Shown piece after piece: positions 8,439 to 17,668 of a DNA stretch of 56,161 nt. Each line of letters opens with the position of its first letter. The stretch's first letter is position 1. The stretch lies in contig JARXAE010000020.1 in the NCBI GenBank assembly GCA_029866005.1, positions 1-56,161 on the forward strand. The letters run 5' to 3'. The DNA comes from Fimbriimonas sp. (lineage in GTDB: Bacteria; Armatimonadota; Fimbriimonadia; Fimbriimonadales; Fimbriimonadaceae). Position numbers and translations under genes: made by a program. The notes below the pieces were generated by a model, which was given only the letters and a program-made list of their open reading frames with translations, had not been told where the DNA came from and did no database searches.

Positions 8439-10073
8439 CAAGTTCGCAGCGACGATCTTGAATACCGTGGCAAAGGGTGACGAGGTGGCGTAAGCAGTGG
8501 AAGGGAGCTCATTTCCCGTCTGTCCGACCGAAAACGCCAGCGTGACTGGCTGGGTCTGCGCTGCCGCATAGACTCCAAACAATGAATTCAGCGGAATCTT
8601 CATCAAGTAGAAGCCTCCGACCAAGATCACCAGTCCACAAACCAACGAAGACACCGAACCGGTGACCAACATCGGAACGGCTGCTCCGCTCCGAATCGTC
8701 TCCATAAACTGATAACCCGATTTCAACCCAACCCCAGCTGCGAAGATCGCTAGGCCAAACTGCCGAAGTGTCATATTCGCCGTGTGAGAGATGTTCCAGA
8801 TGATTGGTCCTGTACGTTGTATCCGACCCAGAACTAACGCAACCAGCAAAGGCCCACCGGCGAATCCCAGTTTGAAAGTCGATCCCCCGGGACCGGGAAT
8901 TGGTATTTCTCCCACGAGTAACCCAAGCATCATCCCCAAGCCCAAGGATGCCAAGTCGGCATCCATCAACCCACGGGGCTTATCCCCTAGGAACTTGCTT
9001 ACTGCCTCTTGATTCTCTCTTCGTGCAAGAACCCGCACGCGGTCGCCAAGCTGCAAAATCGTCTCCCCGGTGGGAATGAACTCAAACTCGCCTCGCTTCA
9101 CCCGAGTAACGACCGCACCATGCTTCTCCGAAAGCTTGAGCTCAGCAAGCGACCTTCCAGCGATCTTAGCGTTCGAGACAATGACCCTTCGGAAGTCAAG
9201 TTGCTCACGATCATTTTCCAGGTGAGTCTCTGACAGTTCTCCCAGTCGTTCCACGACGCGCACTGCCTGTGACTCTGATCCGATCACACTCACCAAGTCG
9301 CCCGGCATAAATGTTGTCCGGCTGGTCACAACCTCATCAGCTCCATCGCGCCGTCTACGGCCAAACGTAAATGCATTCCCAAGCTCTCGCGAAATCTCTT
9401 TCACCGGCACGTCAACTATCTCCGGCTTCGTCACCAAGACGGTGTAGGCATTCAACTTCTCACTCATCAGTCGATAGGCAGGAATTGTCTTGGCTTCTTC
9501 CCGCAGATTCACTCCGGTCAGCCGTCGGAATCCTGCAATCAACAGCAAGGGAATCAGGATCCCCGGTGGATAACTGATCGCGTATCCCGTCACAGTTCGG
9601 CCAATCTCTGCCTCGCTCAAACCATTTCCGCGGAGCGTTTCAAGAACGGAAGCCAGGGCAGGCGAGTTCGTGAGAGACCCGGCGAAAGCCGTTGCTCGCA
9701 GGGGAGCCGATAACCCCATCGCGTTTCCAACCAAAATAATTGCAACAAAGGAAGCCGTTAATCCAAGCAGCGCGAGACCAGTCTGCCGCAGTCCCGACCG
9801 ATTGAGAGCTCGGAAGAATGACGGTGCCGAACTGAGCCCGATCGTGTAAACGAACAGCGCAAGCCCAAGAAAGTAGATGAAGTCCGGTAGCTTCAATGCC
9901 GGATCTAGCGAGCCAACGCCGATGCCCACAAACATCACCATCGCAACCCCCAGCTGAACCCCACCAACCTTAACTTGCCCGAGCAAAAATCCGATCGCCA
10001 TGACGGTCATCAGCAGAAGGAGCGGGTTTCCTTTCAGAAGATCGATCAACCAAGGCACAATTGATGTTGGCAT
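8418..10073 (-). CDS. AspT/YidE-type putative transporter with two TrkA-C (RCK-C) domains
   Basis: About 551 residues from the ATG at 10073. An in-frame GTG at 10130 would add 19 residues but lacks any start signal. The architecture is that of the aspartate:alanine exchanger family: five or so transmembrane helices (LLLLMTVMAIGFLLGQV, YFLGLALFVYTIGLS and others), two central TrkA-C ligand-binding domains (about residues 200-370), then another helical half with LGLGMMLGLLVGEIPIPG and a C-terminal FKIVAANLLLTLF. Most family members have no known substrate, so amino acid or dicarboxylate exchange is only a family-level guess. It is convergent with the CCA enzyme. Confidence 0.88.
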   Translation of the reverse strand: MPTSIVPWLIDLLKGNPLLLLMTVMAIGFLLGQVKVGGVQLGVAMVMFVGIGVGSLDPALKLPDFIYFLGLALFVYTIGLSSAPSFFRALNRSGLRQTGLALLGLTASFVAIILVGNAMGLSAPLRATAFAGSLTNSPALASVLETLRGNGLSEAEIGRTVTGYAISYPPGILIPLLLIAGFRRLTGVNLREEAKTIPAYRLMSEKLNAYTVLVTKPEIVDVPVKEISRELGNAFTFGRRRRDGADEVVTSRTTFMPGDLVSVIGSESQAVRVVERLGELSETHLENDREQLDFRRVIVSNAKIAGRSLAELKLSEKHGAVVTRVKRGEFEFIPTGETILQLGDRVRVLARRENQEAVSKFLGDKPRGLMDADLASLGLGMMLGLLVGEIPIPGPGGSTFKLGFAGGPLLVALVLGRIQRTGPIIWNISHTANMTLRQFGLAIFAAGVGLKSGYQFMETIRSGAAVPMLVTGSVSSLVCGLVILVGGFYLMKIPLNSLFGVYAAAQTQPVTLAFSVGQTGNELPSTAYATSSPFATVFKIVAANLLLTLFK

Positions 10074-10211
10074 AGTTGAGCCGAACTTGACCTGGCACAG
10101 TGGCTCCGTCCACCGAGCAAAGCCTTGCACCGATCCATAGCCTGAGGTAACATATTAGGTAGTGGACCACATCCGCTGCCAGCTGACGGTTAATCCCGAA
10201 TGCTCGCAAGT

Positions 10212-10287
10212 GGGGAATTAGCTCAGCTGGGAGAGCGCTTCCATGGCATGGAAGAGGTCAGGGGTTCGAGCCCCCTATTCTCCACCA
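10212..10287 (+). tRNA. tRNA-Ala(GGC)
   Basis: A complete 76-nt cloverleaf. Acceptor GGGGAAT/ATTCTCC has the G3-U70 identity pair of tRNA-Ala. The D-arm is GCTC/GAGC, the anticodon stem CTTCC/GGAAG with loop ATGGCAT (anticodon GGC at 10245-10247), and the T-arm AGGGG-TTCGAGC-CCCCT. The 3' ACCA is encoded. It is the only complete tRNA seen in the window. Confidence 0.97.
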
Positions 10288-10425
10288 ACTTTCAATGTTC
10301 GAGTTTTTGAACGATGTAAGTCGCGTGCAAGAATCTCCACAACTTGATCTGCTACATCTTAGTTCTCGCCTGAACACCGTTCCTAACGAGTCTTGGATGC
10401 CCAAGAGGTTGAGGCTAGTCGGGGA

Positions 10426-10854
10426 TTAATCAGTAACCACGGACACTTCAATTGCGTTCCTGTTCACGAAGTCCAAAGGGGAGCTTCCCTGATCCAGGAG
10501 CGCCAACAGACCTTTCAGGTGATCCGTCGTGATGTCTCCAAACAATCCCCGGCCATCGTAGATGCTTGTTGTCTCTCCAGGCTCATAAGGGCCATAGAGG
10601 ACGAACCTGACGACTAAGTCCTGGCGAGTGCCTTCTCCGAAATAGACCTCTAAGTTGAAGCCATAGTCACTGAGGATGATCCATGCATGATCACCACTTG
10701 CTCCTCCACGATAGCTACTGACAGGTCGAGTGGCGGCGAGGCGATCTATGAGATCACAAAGCTCCTCCGTTGTCTGAGACTTGAGTTGGTACGTATTCTC
10801 TTTGTTCCACTCACCGTGATATGCGTTTAACATTGCTTGCCTCTCATAACTCAT
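10426..10854 (-). CDS. Small protein of unknown function
   Basis: A 142-residue soluble protein without signal peptide or membrane segment, not recognised. It begins MSYERQAMLNAYHGEW and has an acidic, aromatic-rich middle (HAWIILSDYGFNLEVYFGEG) and an LLALLDQG segment near the end. It has no operon partner: tRNA-Ala is upstream on the other strand and a PEP-CTERM gene lies beyond 11027. There is no Shine-Dalgarno sequence or -10 box at a leaderless spacing. The intact frame supports a real gene with moderate confidence. Confidence 0.6.
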   Translation of the reverse strand: MSYERQAMLNAYHGEWNKENTYQLKSQTTEELCDLIDRLAATRPVSSYRGGASGDHAWIILSDYGFNLEVYFGEGTRQDLVVRFVLYGPYEPGETTSIYDGRGLFGDITTDHLKGLLALLDQGSSPLDFVNRNAIEVSVVTD

Positions 10855-11026
10855 ACCAAAAGTTGAACCTCTTTCGAGGAGACCATAGATTGGCTTTCCT
10901 TGACTTATATAGGGTCAGATGCTCCAAAGACAGTTTGACGCCTCCGAAGAAAGGGTCACGGGATGAACAGGTTGAGCCTGCACTGCTATGACCATCAAGG
11001 CAGATCACTAACGCGCCACCCTAAAC

Positions 11027-11671
11027 TTAGGAGCGTCGCTTCTTTTTCGAAAGCGCAACGATTCCGAGTCCTAAAGCCACCAGAGAGGCAGGTTCGGGAA
11101 CTGGGCTGTACTGGAGTTGAGCGCCGTTGAAGTTTCCAGTGTAGTTCACCGTCAAACTTCCACCCGTTACCGCCAAGCCTGAGAAGAGCACATAGGAGTT
11201 GCCGAGTACGTGACTTCCGGCCCATCCCCCACTCGACGCCTGGGAAACACTGTTGATGATGAACGTCGAAGTGACGTTGCCCGATGCCGACTGACCGTAC
11301 AAGAAAACATTGTAGTTACCTGGGAGCAACCCGGTGATATTAAGCACCGCGCCGCCTGAACTCCCGGCCGTATCTTCCATCAGCTTGAGAGCTTCGCCGG
11401 TGTAAAGCCCCGGTGCCAAACTTGCTCCGAAGCCAGTTAGGTTAAGCAGACTTGTAGTTGGAGCGTTACCAAGGTCTACAAGTGGGAAGTTGGAGATGAC
11501 ACCCGAACCAATGTCTGCGTTGTTCCACCAACCAACAGACCCCGCAGCACCGTAGAGGTTTGAGGGTACAGTACCGCCTCCCCCCAGCCAGTTAAAGTCG
11601 ATGTTCATCGATTGCGCAGCCGAAATCGAAGCCAAGCCCGCAACGCCAAAAATCATAGCAAATTGTTTCAA
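11027..11671 (-). CDS. PEP-CTERM sorting-domain protein
   Basis: About 214 residues from a TTG at 11671, which follows a GAGGG Shine-Dalgarno (11680-11684) by 8 bp and gives a normal signal peptide (KQFAMIFGVAGLASISAAQ). An ATG at 11731 would place about 20 unlikely residues in front. The mature part is Gly/Ser/Asn-rich and beta-like, with LLPGNYNVFLYGQSASGNV. The C-terminus is a textbook PEP-CTERM tripartite signal: PVPEPASL, a hydrophobic helix (VALGLGIVAL), then SKKKRRS. Known family members are processed by exosortase and placed at the surface or in extracellular polymer. No exosortase gene is in this window. Confidence 0.88.
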   Translation of the reverse strand: MKQFAMIFGVAGLASISAAQSMNIDFNWLGGGGTVPSNLYGAAGSVGWWNNADIGSGVISNFPLVDLGNAPTTSLLNLTGFGASLAPGLYTGEALKLMEDTAGSSGGAVLNITGLLPGNYNVFLYGQSASGNVTSTFIINSVSQASSGGWAGSHVLGNSYVLFSGLAVTGGSLTVNYTGNFNGAQLQYSPVPEPASLVALGLGIVALSKKKRRS

Positions 11672-11680
11672 TTTAGATTC

Positions 11681-11684
11681 CCTC
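11681..11684 (-). promoter_or_regulatory. Shine-Dalgarno GAGG deciding a TTG start
   Basis: GAGGG lies 8 bases upstream of the TTG at 11671 and is one of only a few strong ribosome binding sites in the window. It fixes the start of the PEP-CTERM gene so that the signal peptide is at the N-terminus. Confidence 0.65.
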
Positions 11685-11886
11685 GTAATCAGAGGTGTCC
11701 CATTCATCGAGCGACGCACTGCATCATACAACTAATCTGCTAAAAGTGCGAGAAAGAAATCGGAAACGTCCTGCAAGCCCACCGCTGCGGGACAAAAATG
11801 AGCCCACTTGGAGCAATCAAGGTGACCAACATTCAGCAAGGTTTTTGTCAGAACATGCTCATTCTGAAAGCTCTAAACTTCGTGTG

Positions 11887-11892
11887 TATAAT
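11887..11892 (+). promoter_or_regulatory. TATAAT box upstream of the M24 peptidase
   Basis: A consensus -10 hexamer that would start transcription near 11899, giving a leader of about 16 nt before the ATG at 11916, with no Shine-Dalgarno sequence. No clear -35. Confidence 0.4.
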
Positions 11893-11915
11893 CCGGTTTC
11901 AATGCTTGATTCGGT

Positions 11916-13166
11916 ATGCCATCTTTGGACTTCGACCTTCTTTTCGAGAGGCGTGCTTTGAGTGCACTCACCAGAGAAAAACTGACCCAGGCGACGGGTT
12001 TGGTACTGGCATCTGGAGTTCATGTCTGGCTTACTTTTGTCCGTGAAACCGGAGAGGGTTCAGACCCCGCTTTACCGTTCATTTGTGAGACAGGGCTGGT
12101 CTGGATATCCGCTTTGATGGTTGGGCGAGATGGCCGCAAGATTGCGGTTGTCGGTAACTATGACGCTGATCCTCTGAAATACTCCGGCGACTGGGACGAA
12201 GTTGTTCCGTATGTGCAAGGGATTCGAGAACCACTTTTGGAGGTGCTCGAGGCCTGGATTCCAACGGATGAAAAGCCACGGATTGCCGTCAATTTCAGTG
12301 AAGACGATGACAAAGCGGATGGATTAACCCACGGTCTCTTTCGACTTCTATCGTCACACCTTGAGGGCACTCGGTTTGCAGGCAGTTTGGAGTCAGCTCA
12401 CGAGATTGTTAGCCGGTTGCGCGGTATCAAGGTGACAGAAGAAATTCGAAGAATTCGAAAGGCGGTTCAGGTGACAGATGACATTTATGCATCTGTACCG
12501 AGCCGACTGAAACTTGGGCTCGATGAACGATCTCTCTACGACCAGATTCAGAATGAAATCGACACGAATCGCTGGGGATACGGGTGGTCGAGAGCAGGGA
12601 ATCCGATTGTCAACTTTGGACCCAATTCAATGATCGGTCACGGGGTTCCGTCAGCTGAAATCTTTCTTGAACTGGGGCAATTGGTTCACCTGGACCTTGG
12701 CGTGATCGTTGAGGATTATTCGTCGGATATTCAGCGCTGCTGGTATGTCGCCTTACCGTCCGAAAACTCCCTTCCGACCGATTTAGCCGACGGTCTTGCT
12801 GCAGTTTCAGGTGCAATTCAGGCGGGAGCCAACGCACTGAAGCCCGGGGCGTTGGGCCATGAGGTTGACGCAGCCGCGAGGGCATATCTCGTTGCCGCCG
12901 GTTATCCTGAATATCTACATGCCCTGGGGCACCAAGTTGGACGAGTCGCTCATGACGGCGGCAGTCTGCTTGGCCCCCGTTGGGAGCGATATGGTCGCTT
13001 GCCTGAAATCCCGGTGGAAGAAGGTCAGGTCTATACCCTCGAACTCGGAGTCACGGTCGCTGGTCGCGGATACCTCGGACTAGAGGAGATGGTTCGAGTT
13101 GGGGCGGATGGTGTTGAGTGGATCACTGAACCGCGAAGATCGATCCCCGTGCTTCACGTGAGCTGA
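11916..13166 (+). CDS. M24 family metallopeptidase (Xaa-Pro aminopeptidase-like)
   Basis: A 416-residue cytosolic pita-bread peptidase that would release N-terminal residues before proline or cleave Xaa-Pro dipeptides. The N-terminal creatinase-like domain spans about residues 1-165, and the catalytic domain starts at RLRGIKVTEEIRRIRKA. The five metal ligands are present: Asp260 (HLDLGV), Asp271 (SSDIQR), His339 (HALGHQVGR), Glu376 (TLELGV) and Glu390 (GLEEMV). It stands alone, with a TATAAT box at 11887-11892. Confidence 0.9.
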   Translation: MPSLDFDLLFERRALSALTREKLTQATGLVLASGVHVWLTFVRETGEGSDPALPFICETGLVWISALMVGRDGRKIAVVGNYDADPLKYSGDWDEVVPYVQGIREPLLEVLEAWIPTDEKPRIAVNFSEDDDKADGLTHGLFRLLSSHLEGTRFAGSLESAHEIVSRLRGIKVTEEIRRIRKAVQVTDDIYASVPSRLKLGLDERSLYDQIQNEIDTNRWGYGWSRAGNPIVNFGPNSMIGHGVPSAEIFLELGQLVHLDLGVIVEDYSSDIQRCWYVALPSENSLPTDLADGLAAVSGAIQAGANALKPGALGHEVDAAARAYLVAAGYPEYLHALGHQVGRVAHDGGSLLGPRWERYGRLPEIPVEEGQVYTLELGVTVAGRGYLGLEEMVRVGADGVEWITEPRRSIPVLHVS

Positions 13167-13299
13167 ACCCTAGATACTCCAAAGGGCCATACGAATCAGT
13201 CTGAGGAATGACTTCAATTCTGAAACTCACTCCTCGGAAAATTTACTGGTAGATCGAACGAATTTGAGCTTAGGCAGCGGGTAATCAGCAGGGGTTTAG

Positions 13300-13305
13300 T
13301 ATAAT
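13300..13305 (+). promoter_or_regulatory. Consensus TATAAT 6 bp before the ATG at 13312
   Basis: The clearest leaderless-type start here: a perfect -10 hexamer, six bases, then ATG, with no room for a ribosome binding site. Confidence 0.6.
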
Positions 13306-13311
13306 TCCGCT

Positions 13312-16275
13312 ATGTCACTCCAGCTCAACCAGATGATCCTGCGTCGAGGCGTCTTTGTGCTGGGAAGTTTGACCGCGATTTACGGCACAGTTGCCACAGC
13401 CAACCAGTCAGGGCTCATCACCGCAACCCCCGAGCAAGCCGCCCATTTTGAGTCGAAGGTCCGACCAGTTTTTGTCGCAAAATGTCTCGCCTGTCACGGT
13501 GAGAAAGAGCAGATTGCCGGGCTACGGCTTGACAAGCCGATTTCCGCGGCGATGGCAAAGAAGGTTGCAGCGGCAGTTGAATACAATGGCTCGACCAAAA
13601 TGCCTCCTGCAGGCAAGCTGAGTGCGCAGGAAATTGCCGCAATTTCTTCGTGGGGCAAAGCAGGCGGACCTTGGCCGGCAAAAGTGGTAAATAAGGGCAA
13701 GCAACAATTTTGGGCATTCGTGCCTCCAACGATGCCCGCAATGCCGAAGGTCAAAAACAAGGCCTGGGCGAAGTCTCCCCTTGATCTCTTCGTTTTGGCA
13801 AAGTTGGAGGAAAAGGGTCTTAAGCCAGCTCCTGCAGCAAACAAGACCACGCTCATCCGACGGGCAACCTTCGACTTAACCGGACTCCCGCCCACGCCGG
13901 CTGAAATCGATGCTTTTATCGACGATAACTCGCCAAGTGCTTTTGAGAAGGTGATTGACCGATTGCTCGCAAGCCCAGCTTATGGAGAGCGATGGGGACG
14001 GCACTGGCTCGATGTTGCGCGGTACTCCGACTCCAACGGTTTGGACGAGAACCTCGTCTACCTCAATGCTTGGCGCTACCGCGACTGGGTGATCGGAGCG
14101 ATGAACGACGATATGCCAATCAATCGCTTCTTCCAGGAACAGGTCGCCGGAGACCTCTTGCCGGGAGCGGGAGACAGTCAAGTCGTCGCAACGGGATACC
14201 TGGCACTCGGTGGAAAAATGCTCGCTGAGGACGATCCCCAGAAGCAAGAACTCGACATCATCGACGAGCAAGTCGACACTTTAAGCAAAGGAATGCTCGC
14301 CATGACTGTCGGCTGCGCCCGATGCCATGACCACAAGTTCGACCCCATTACTGCAAAGGACTACTACTCACTCGCAGGCATCTTTAAGTCCACCAAAACG
14401 ATGGACAAGTTCACAGTCGTTGCCGAATGGCAGGAGCGGATGCTAGGGCCAAAGGAGTCTCAGGAGAGACTTAAAAAGATTGACGCAATGGTCAAAGAGA
14501 AGTCAACCCAGCGGGATTCGATCCGCCAAGCCGAACGGAAAAACCTGCTGACGCGTCTTCAGGGTGAAAAAGATGCCTACATCGAGGCTGCCAAACTCCA
14601 GATTCAATCGGAAAAGGATCGCAGTGATCTCAAAACAGTACTGACCGAGCGAAACGGTCCTCGACCGGAAGGCGCGGCAGTGCTGGAAGCCGAGGAATTC
14701 GTGACTGGAAACGTTGCGAAGGACAAAGGAGGATACGGGGCTGAAATCGGAGTCATTCATAACTCAGGAATGTATCCCAACATCGCTGAATACACAGTCA
14801 ACGTAGGAGCGAGTGGGTCGTACCAGCTTGACTTGCGCTACGCCTCGGGCGAGAGTCGCCCGATTCGGGTCTACGTCAACGACGAACTCGCGCTGGTTTC
14901 GGCAGCTAGTCAGAGCACCGGCGGCTTCTACCCTCAACACCAAAAGTGGTTTGCCGAAGGTGTTGTTGTCCTGAGGCAAGGTGCAAATAGGGTTAGGTTT
15001 GAAAGAGACACTTACTTCCCGCACATCGATCGATTTCTCCTCGTTCCGCGGATGGGGATGCATCCGACCAAGCAAGTCCCAACAGGTCTGATCCCCGAGG
15101 TAGTAGCAAAAGTTGCTGAGCAGGTTAAGTCAGGAAGCTCAGCGAAGCTCGAGTTACCCGAAAACGCCGATCACCTCTTCACTCCTGAGAAAGTTGGTCA
15201 GCTGAAGTTACTCGAAGGCGAGATCAAGCGATTGAATGAGACGAGACCGGTGATCCCTCGTGCCATGGCGGTGAGCGAAGCAGCACCAAAGAACCTGAAG
15301 GTCCACCTGCGAGGGAGCTATTTGACCCTAGGAGAAGACACGTCTCGCGGCGTTCCCGCCGTCATGTCGACGAAGACTCCCGTCAGCATCCCAAGTGACC
15401 GTAGTGGAAGGCTTGAACTTGCCAACTGGATCACTCATCCTAATAACTCGCTCACGGCACGGGTTTTTGTGAACCGTGCTTGGCGATGGAAGTTTGGTCG
15501 TGGGTTGGTGGCCTCGGTTGATAACTTTGGCATTCTCGGAAACCTCCCTTCCCACCCAGAACTGCTTGACTGGCTGGCGACCAAGTTTGTCACCGAAGAC
15601 AAGTGGAGCCTCAAAAAGCTGCAGAAAAGGATCATGCTCACCAGTACCTATCAGATGAGCACCAAGTACGAACCCAAGTTTGCAAATCTCGACCCAGAAA
15701 ATCGCTACCTTTGGCGTTTTAATCGGCGGCGCCTTGAAGCTGAAGCCATCAGGGACAGCATCTTCTTCGTCTCCGGAACACTTGACCGTAAGATGGGGGG
15801 GACGATGATCAATCTTCCTCCTCGTGCTTACGTGACCAACGACCAAAGCGCGAATCCAATCCAGTACGACAGCCCTCGCCGAGCGGTTTACCTTCCGGTG
15901 ATTCGGGCGGCCGTCTATGATGTTTACACCGCCTTTGACTTCGGTGATCCAACCGTGATGAACGGAGATCGGGCGAGTACAACCGTTGCTCCGCAAGCTC
16001 TGTTCATGCTGAACGGAAAAGTGGTCTTGAATGCCACCAAGGCGCAAGCAGATAAGCTGCTCAAGCGGAAGGACTTGGACGACCGGGCTCGAATTCAGAC
16101 GCTCTACCGAACCTGCTTTGGTCGATCGGCAAATCCTAAGGAACTCGAGAGATCTCTGAGTTACCTCGCCAAATTTGAACAGGCTTACGCCAAATCAAAA
16201 GAACCTAAATTAAGCGCATGGCAGAGCCTGTGCAAGACCTTCATCGGAGCAAACGAGTTTATATATGTGGAATAA
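13312..16275 (+). CDS. PSCyt1-DUF1549-DUF1553 protein with an internal CBM-like domain
   Basis: A 987-residue exported protein of the type abundant in Planctomycetes, Verrucomicrobia and Fimbriimonadia. After a signal sequence (to about ATANQ) comes a planctomycete cytochrome c-like domain with one heme motif, KCLACH (Cys58, Cys61, His62). DUF1549 follows (about 150-370: AYGERWGRHWLDVARYSDSNG, CARCHDHKFDPI), then a coiled, charged stretch (about 385-445), a CBM6-like beta domain (about 455-570, from VLEAEEFV to FLLVPR) and DUF1553 (about 690-980, from GRLELANWITHPNN). The second CxxCH (CARCHDH) could also bind heme. It overlaps the DUF1501 gene by 11 bp. The biochemical role of these pairs is unknown. 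The carbohydrate-binding insert hints at glycan-linked redox chemistry. Confidence 0.92.
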   Translation: MSLQLNQMILRRGVFVLGSLTAIYGTVATANQSGLITATPEQAAHFESKVRPVFVAKCLACHGEKEQIAGLRLDKPISAAMAKKVAAAVEYNGSTKMPPAGKLSAQEIAAISSWGKAGGPWPAKVVNKGKQQFWAFVPPTMPAMPKVKNKAWAKSPLDLFVLAKLEEKGLKPAPAANKTTLIRRATFDLTGLPPTPAEIDAFIDDNSPSAFEKVIDRLLASPAYGERWGRHWLDVARYSDSNGLDENLVYLNAWRYRDWVIGAMNDDMPINRFFQEQVAGDLLPGAGDSQVVATGYLALGGKMLAEDDPQKQELDIIDEQVDTLSKGMLAMTVGCARCHDHKFDPITAKDYYSLAGIFKSTKTMDKFTVVAEWQERMLGPKESQERLKKIDAMVKEKSTQRDSIRQAERKNLLTRLQGEKDAYIEAAKLQIQSEKDRSDLKTVLTERNGPRPEGAAVLEAEEFVTGNVAKDKGGYGAEIGVIHNSGMYPNIAEYTVNVGASGSYQLDLRYASGESRPIRVYVNDELALVSAASQSTGGFYPQHQKWFAEGVVVLRQGANRVRFERDTYFPHIDRFLLVPRMGMHPTKQVPTGLIPEVVAKVAEQVKSGSSAKLELPENADHLFTPEKVGQLKLLEGEIKRLNETRPVIPRAMAVSEAAPKNLKVHLRGSYLTLGEDTSRGVPAVMSTKTPVSIPSDRSGRLELANWITHPNNSLTARVFVNRAWRWKFGRGLVASVDNFGILGNLPSHPELLDWLATKFVTEDKWSLKKLQKRIMLTSTYQMSTKYEPKFANLDPENRYLWRFNRRRLEAEAIRDSIFFVSGTLDRKMGGTMINLPPRAYVTNDQSANPIQYDSPRRAVYLPVIRAAVYDVYTAFDFGDPTVMNGDRASTTVAPQALFMLNGKVVLNATKAQADKLLKRKDLDDRARIQTLYRTCFGRSANPKELERSLSYLAKFEQAYAKSKEPKLSAWQSLCKTFIGANEFIYVE

Positions 16276-17668
16276 AGACCAACTGACGCGGCGCGACCTG
16301 CTGAGAGCAAGCGCATTAGGCTTTGGAAACATGGCCTTCCTTGGCTTGCTTGCCGATGAAGCAAACGCCAACCAGGCTAATAATCCGCTCGCTCCCAAGG
16401 CGCCGATGTACCCCGCCCGAGCAAAGCGAGTCATCTTTGTCTTCCTCCACGGCGGTCCCTCGCAGGTCGATACCTTCGATCCCAAGCCCTTGCTCACCCG
16501 AGACCACGGTAAGCCGTTCACCGGCGAGATGCCGCGCATCGTCTCCTCGCCAACCGGGAACCTGCTCAAGAGCCCTTGGGAATTCAAGCATTACGGCGAG
16601 AGCGGAATCGAAGTCAGCGACCTCTTCCCACACGTTGGCGGATGCGTAGACGATCTCTGCTTCATCAACTCAATGTACGGTTCCAACTCGCGCCATGGAG
16701 CTGCACTCCTCGAGTTGCATACAGGTTCTGACACATTTGTTCGCCCGTCGATGGGCTCGTGGGTGACCTACGGACTCGGTACCGAGAACCAGAATCTTCC
16801 TGGCTTCCTGACCATTTGCCCCACCCTCGGTCACGGGGGCGTCAACAACTGGAGCTCCGCATTCCTTCCTGCGTACACCCAGGGAACCCCCATCGGAAAC
16901 GCTGGCATCGAAGCGCCAAACGCCCGAATCCCGTTCATTCATAACGATGAAACCCCGGCGGAAGCCCAAAAGCTCGAAATCGAGCTGATGCGCCAGATGG
17001 GACTCGATCAGCTCAACCACCTCGGCCCAGATCCCGCGCTCGAGGGAAGAATCAACTCCTATGAGCTCGCCTTCCGAATGCAGCTCGCTGCCCCTGAACT
17101 CCAGGAGATCGCAGGCGAGTCGGAAGAGACCAAGAAGCTTTATGGTCTCGACGATCCGAAAACGCGAAACTTCGGGCACCAGTGCCTTCTTGCTCGCCGC
17201 TTTAGCGAGAAAGGAGTGCGCTTCGTCCAGGTGACTCACTCCTACAAGTGGGACCAGCACGATGCCCTGCGCAAGGACCATGAAAGCAACGCACGAGAGG
17301 TCGATAAACCGATCGCTGGATTGATCAAGGACCTTAAAGCCCGAGGAATGCTGAAGGACACGCTCGTGATCATAAGCGGCGAGTTCGGTCGAACTCCGGT
17401 TGCCCAAGGTAACGACGGTCGTGACCACAACCCCCACGGATTCACCACCATTCTTGCCGGTGGTGGAGTAAAAGCGGGAATCAAGTACGGAGCAACCGAT
17501 GACTACGGCTTCTTCTCGGTCAAGGACAAAGTTCACATTCACGACCTCCACGCGACGATGCTCCACTTGCTCGGTATCGAGCATACGAAGCTGACGTACT
17601 TCCACGGCGGCAGAAACTATCGGCTCACCGACGTTCACGGGAACATTGTTAAAGGGATCCTAGCTTAA
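16265..17668 (+). CDS. DUF1501 family protein, Tat-exported
   Basis: A 467-residue protein with a twin-arginine signal (LTRRDLLRASALGFGNMAFLG). The start overlaps the end of the PSCyt1/DUF1549/DUF1553 gene by 11 bp, so translation is probably coupled. DUF1501 belongs to the alkaline phosphatase/sulfatase fold. Visible hallmarks are FVFLHGGPSQVDTFDPKP near residue 60, the DTLVIISGEFGRTP stretch near residue 370 and GRDHNPHGFTTILAGGG just after. No sulfatase-type Cys/Ser formylglycine site is visible. Function unknown, but the partnership with DUF1549/DUF1553 proteins is near universal and suggests one exported complex or pathway. Confidence 0.93.
   Translation: MWNKDQLTRRDLLRASALGFGNMAFLGLLADEANANQANNPLAPKAPMYPARAKRVIFVFLHGGPSQVDTFDPKPLLTRDHGKPFTGEMPRIVSSPTGNLLKSPWEFKHYGESGIEVSDLFPHVGGCVDDLCFINSMYGSNSRHGAALLELHTGSDTFVRPSMGSWVTYGLGTENQNLPGFLTICPTLGHGGVNNWSSAFLPAYTQGTPIGNAGIEAPNARIPFIHNDETPAEAQKLEIELMRQMGLDQLNHLGPDPALEGRINSYELAFRMQLAAPELQEIAGESEETKKLYGLDDPKTRNFGHQCLLARRFSEKGVRFVQVTHSYKWDQHDALRKDHESNAREVDKPIAGLIKDLKARGMLKDTLVIISGEFGRTPVAQGNDGRDHNPHGFTTILAGGGVKAGIKYGATDDYGFFSVKDKVHIHDLHATMLHLLGIEHTKLTYFHGGRNYRLTDVHGNIVKGILA

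Noticed and set aside
10073-10130. GTG extension of the AspT-type gene by 19 residues
   Set aside because: No ribosome binding site or -10 box at the right distance, and the added residues are not hydrophobic, whereas the ATG at 10073 leads directly into the first helix.
13312-17668. Reading the DUF1501 protein as an active sulfatase matured by the nearby FGE-like proteins
   Set aside because: No C/S-x-P-x-R sulfatase site is visible in DUF1501, and the FGE-like proteins lack an obvious catalytic Cys pair.
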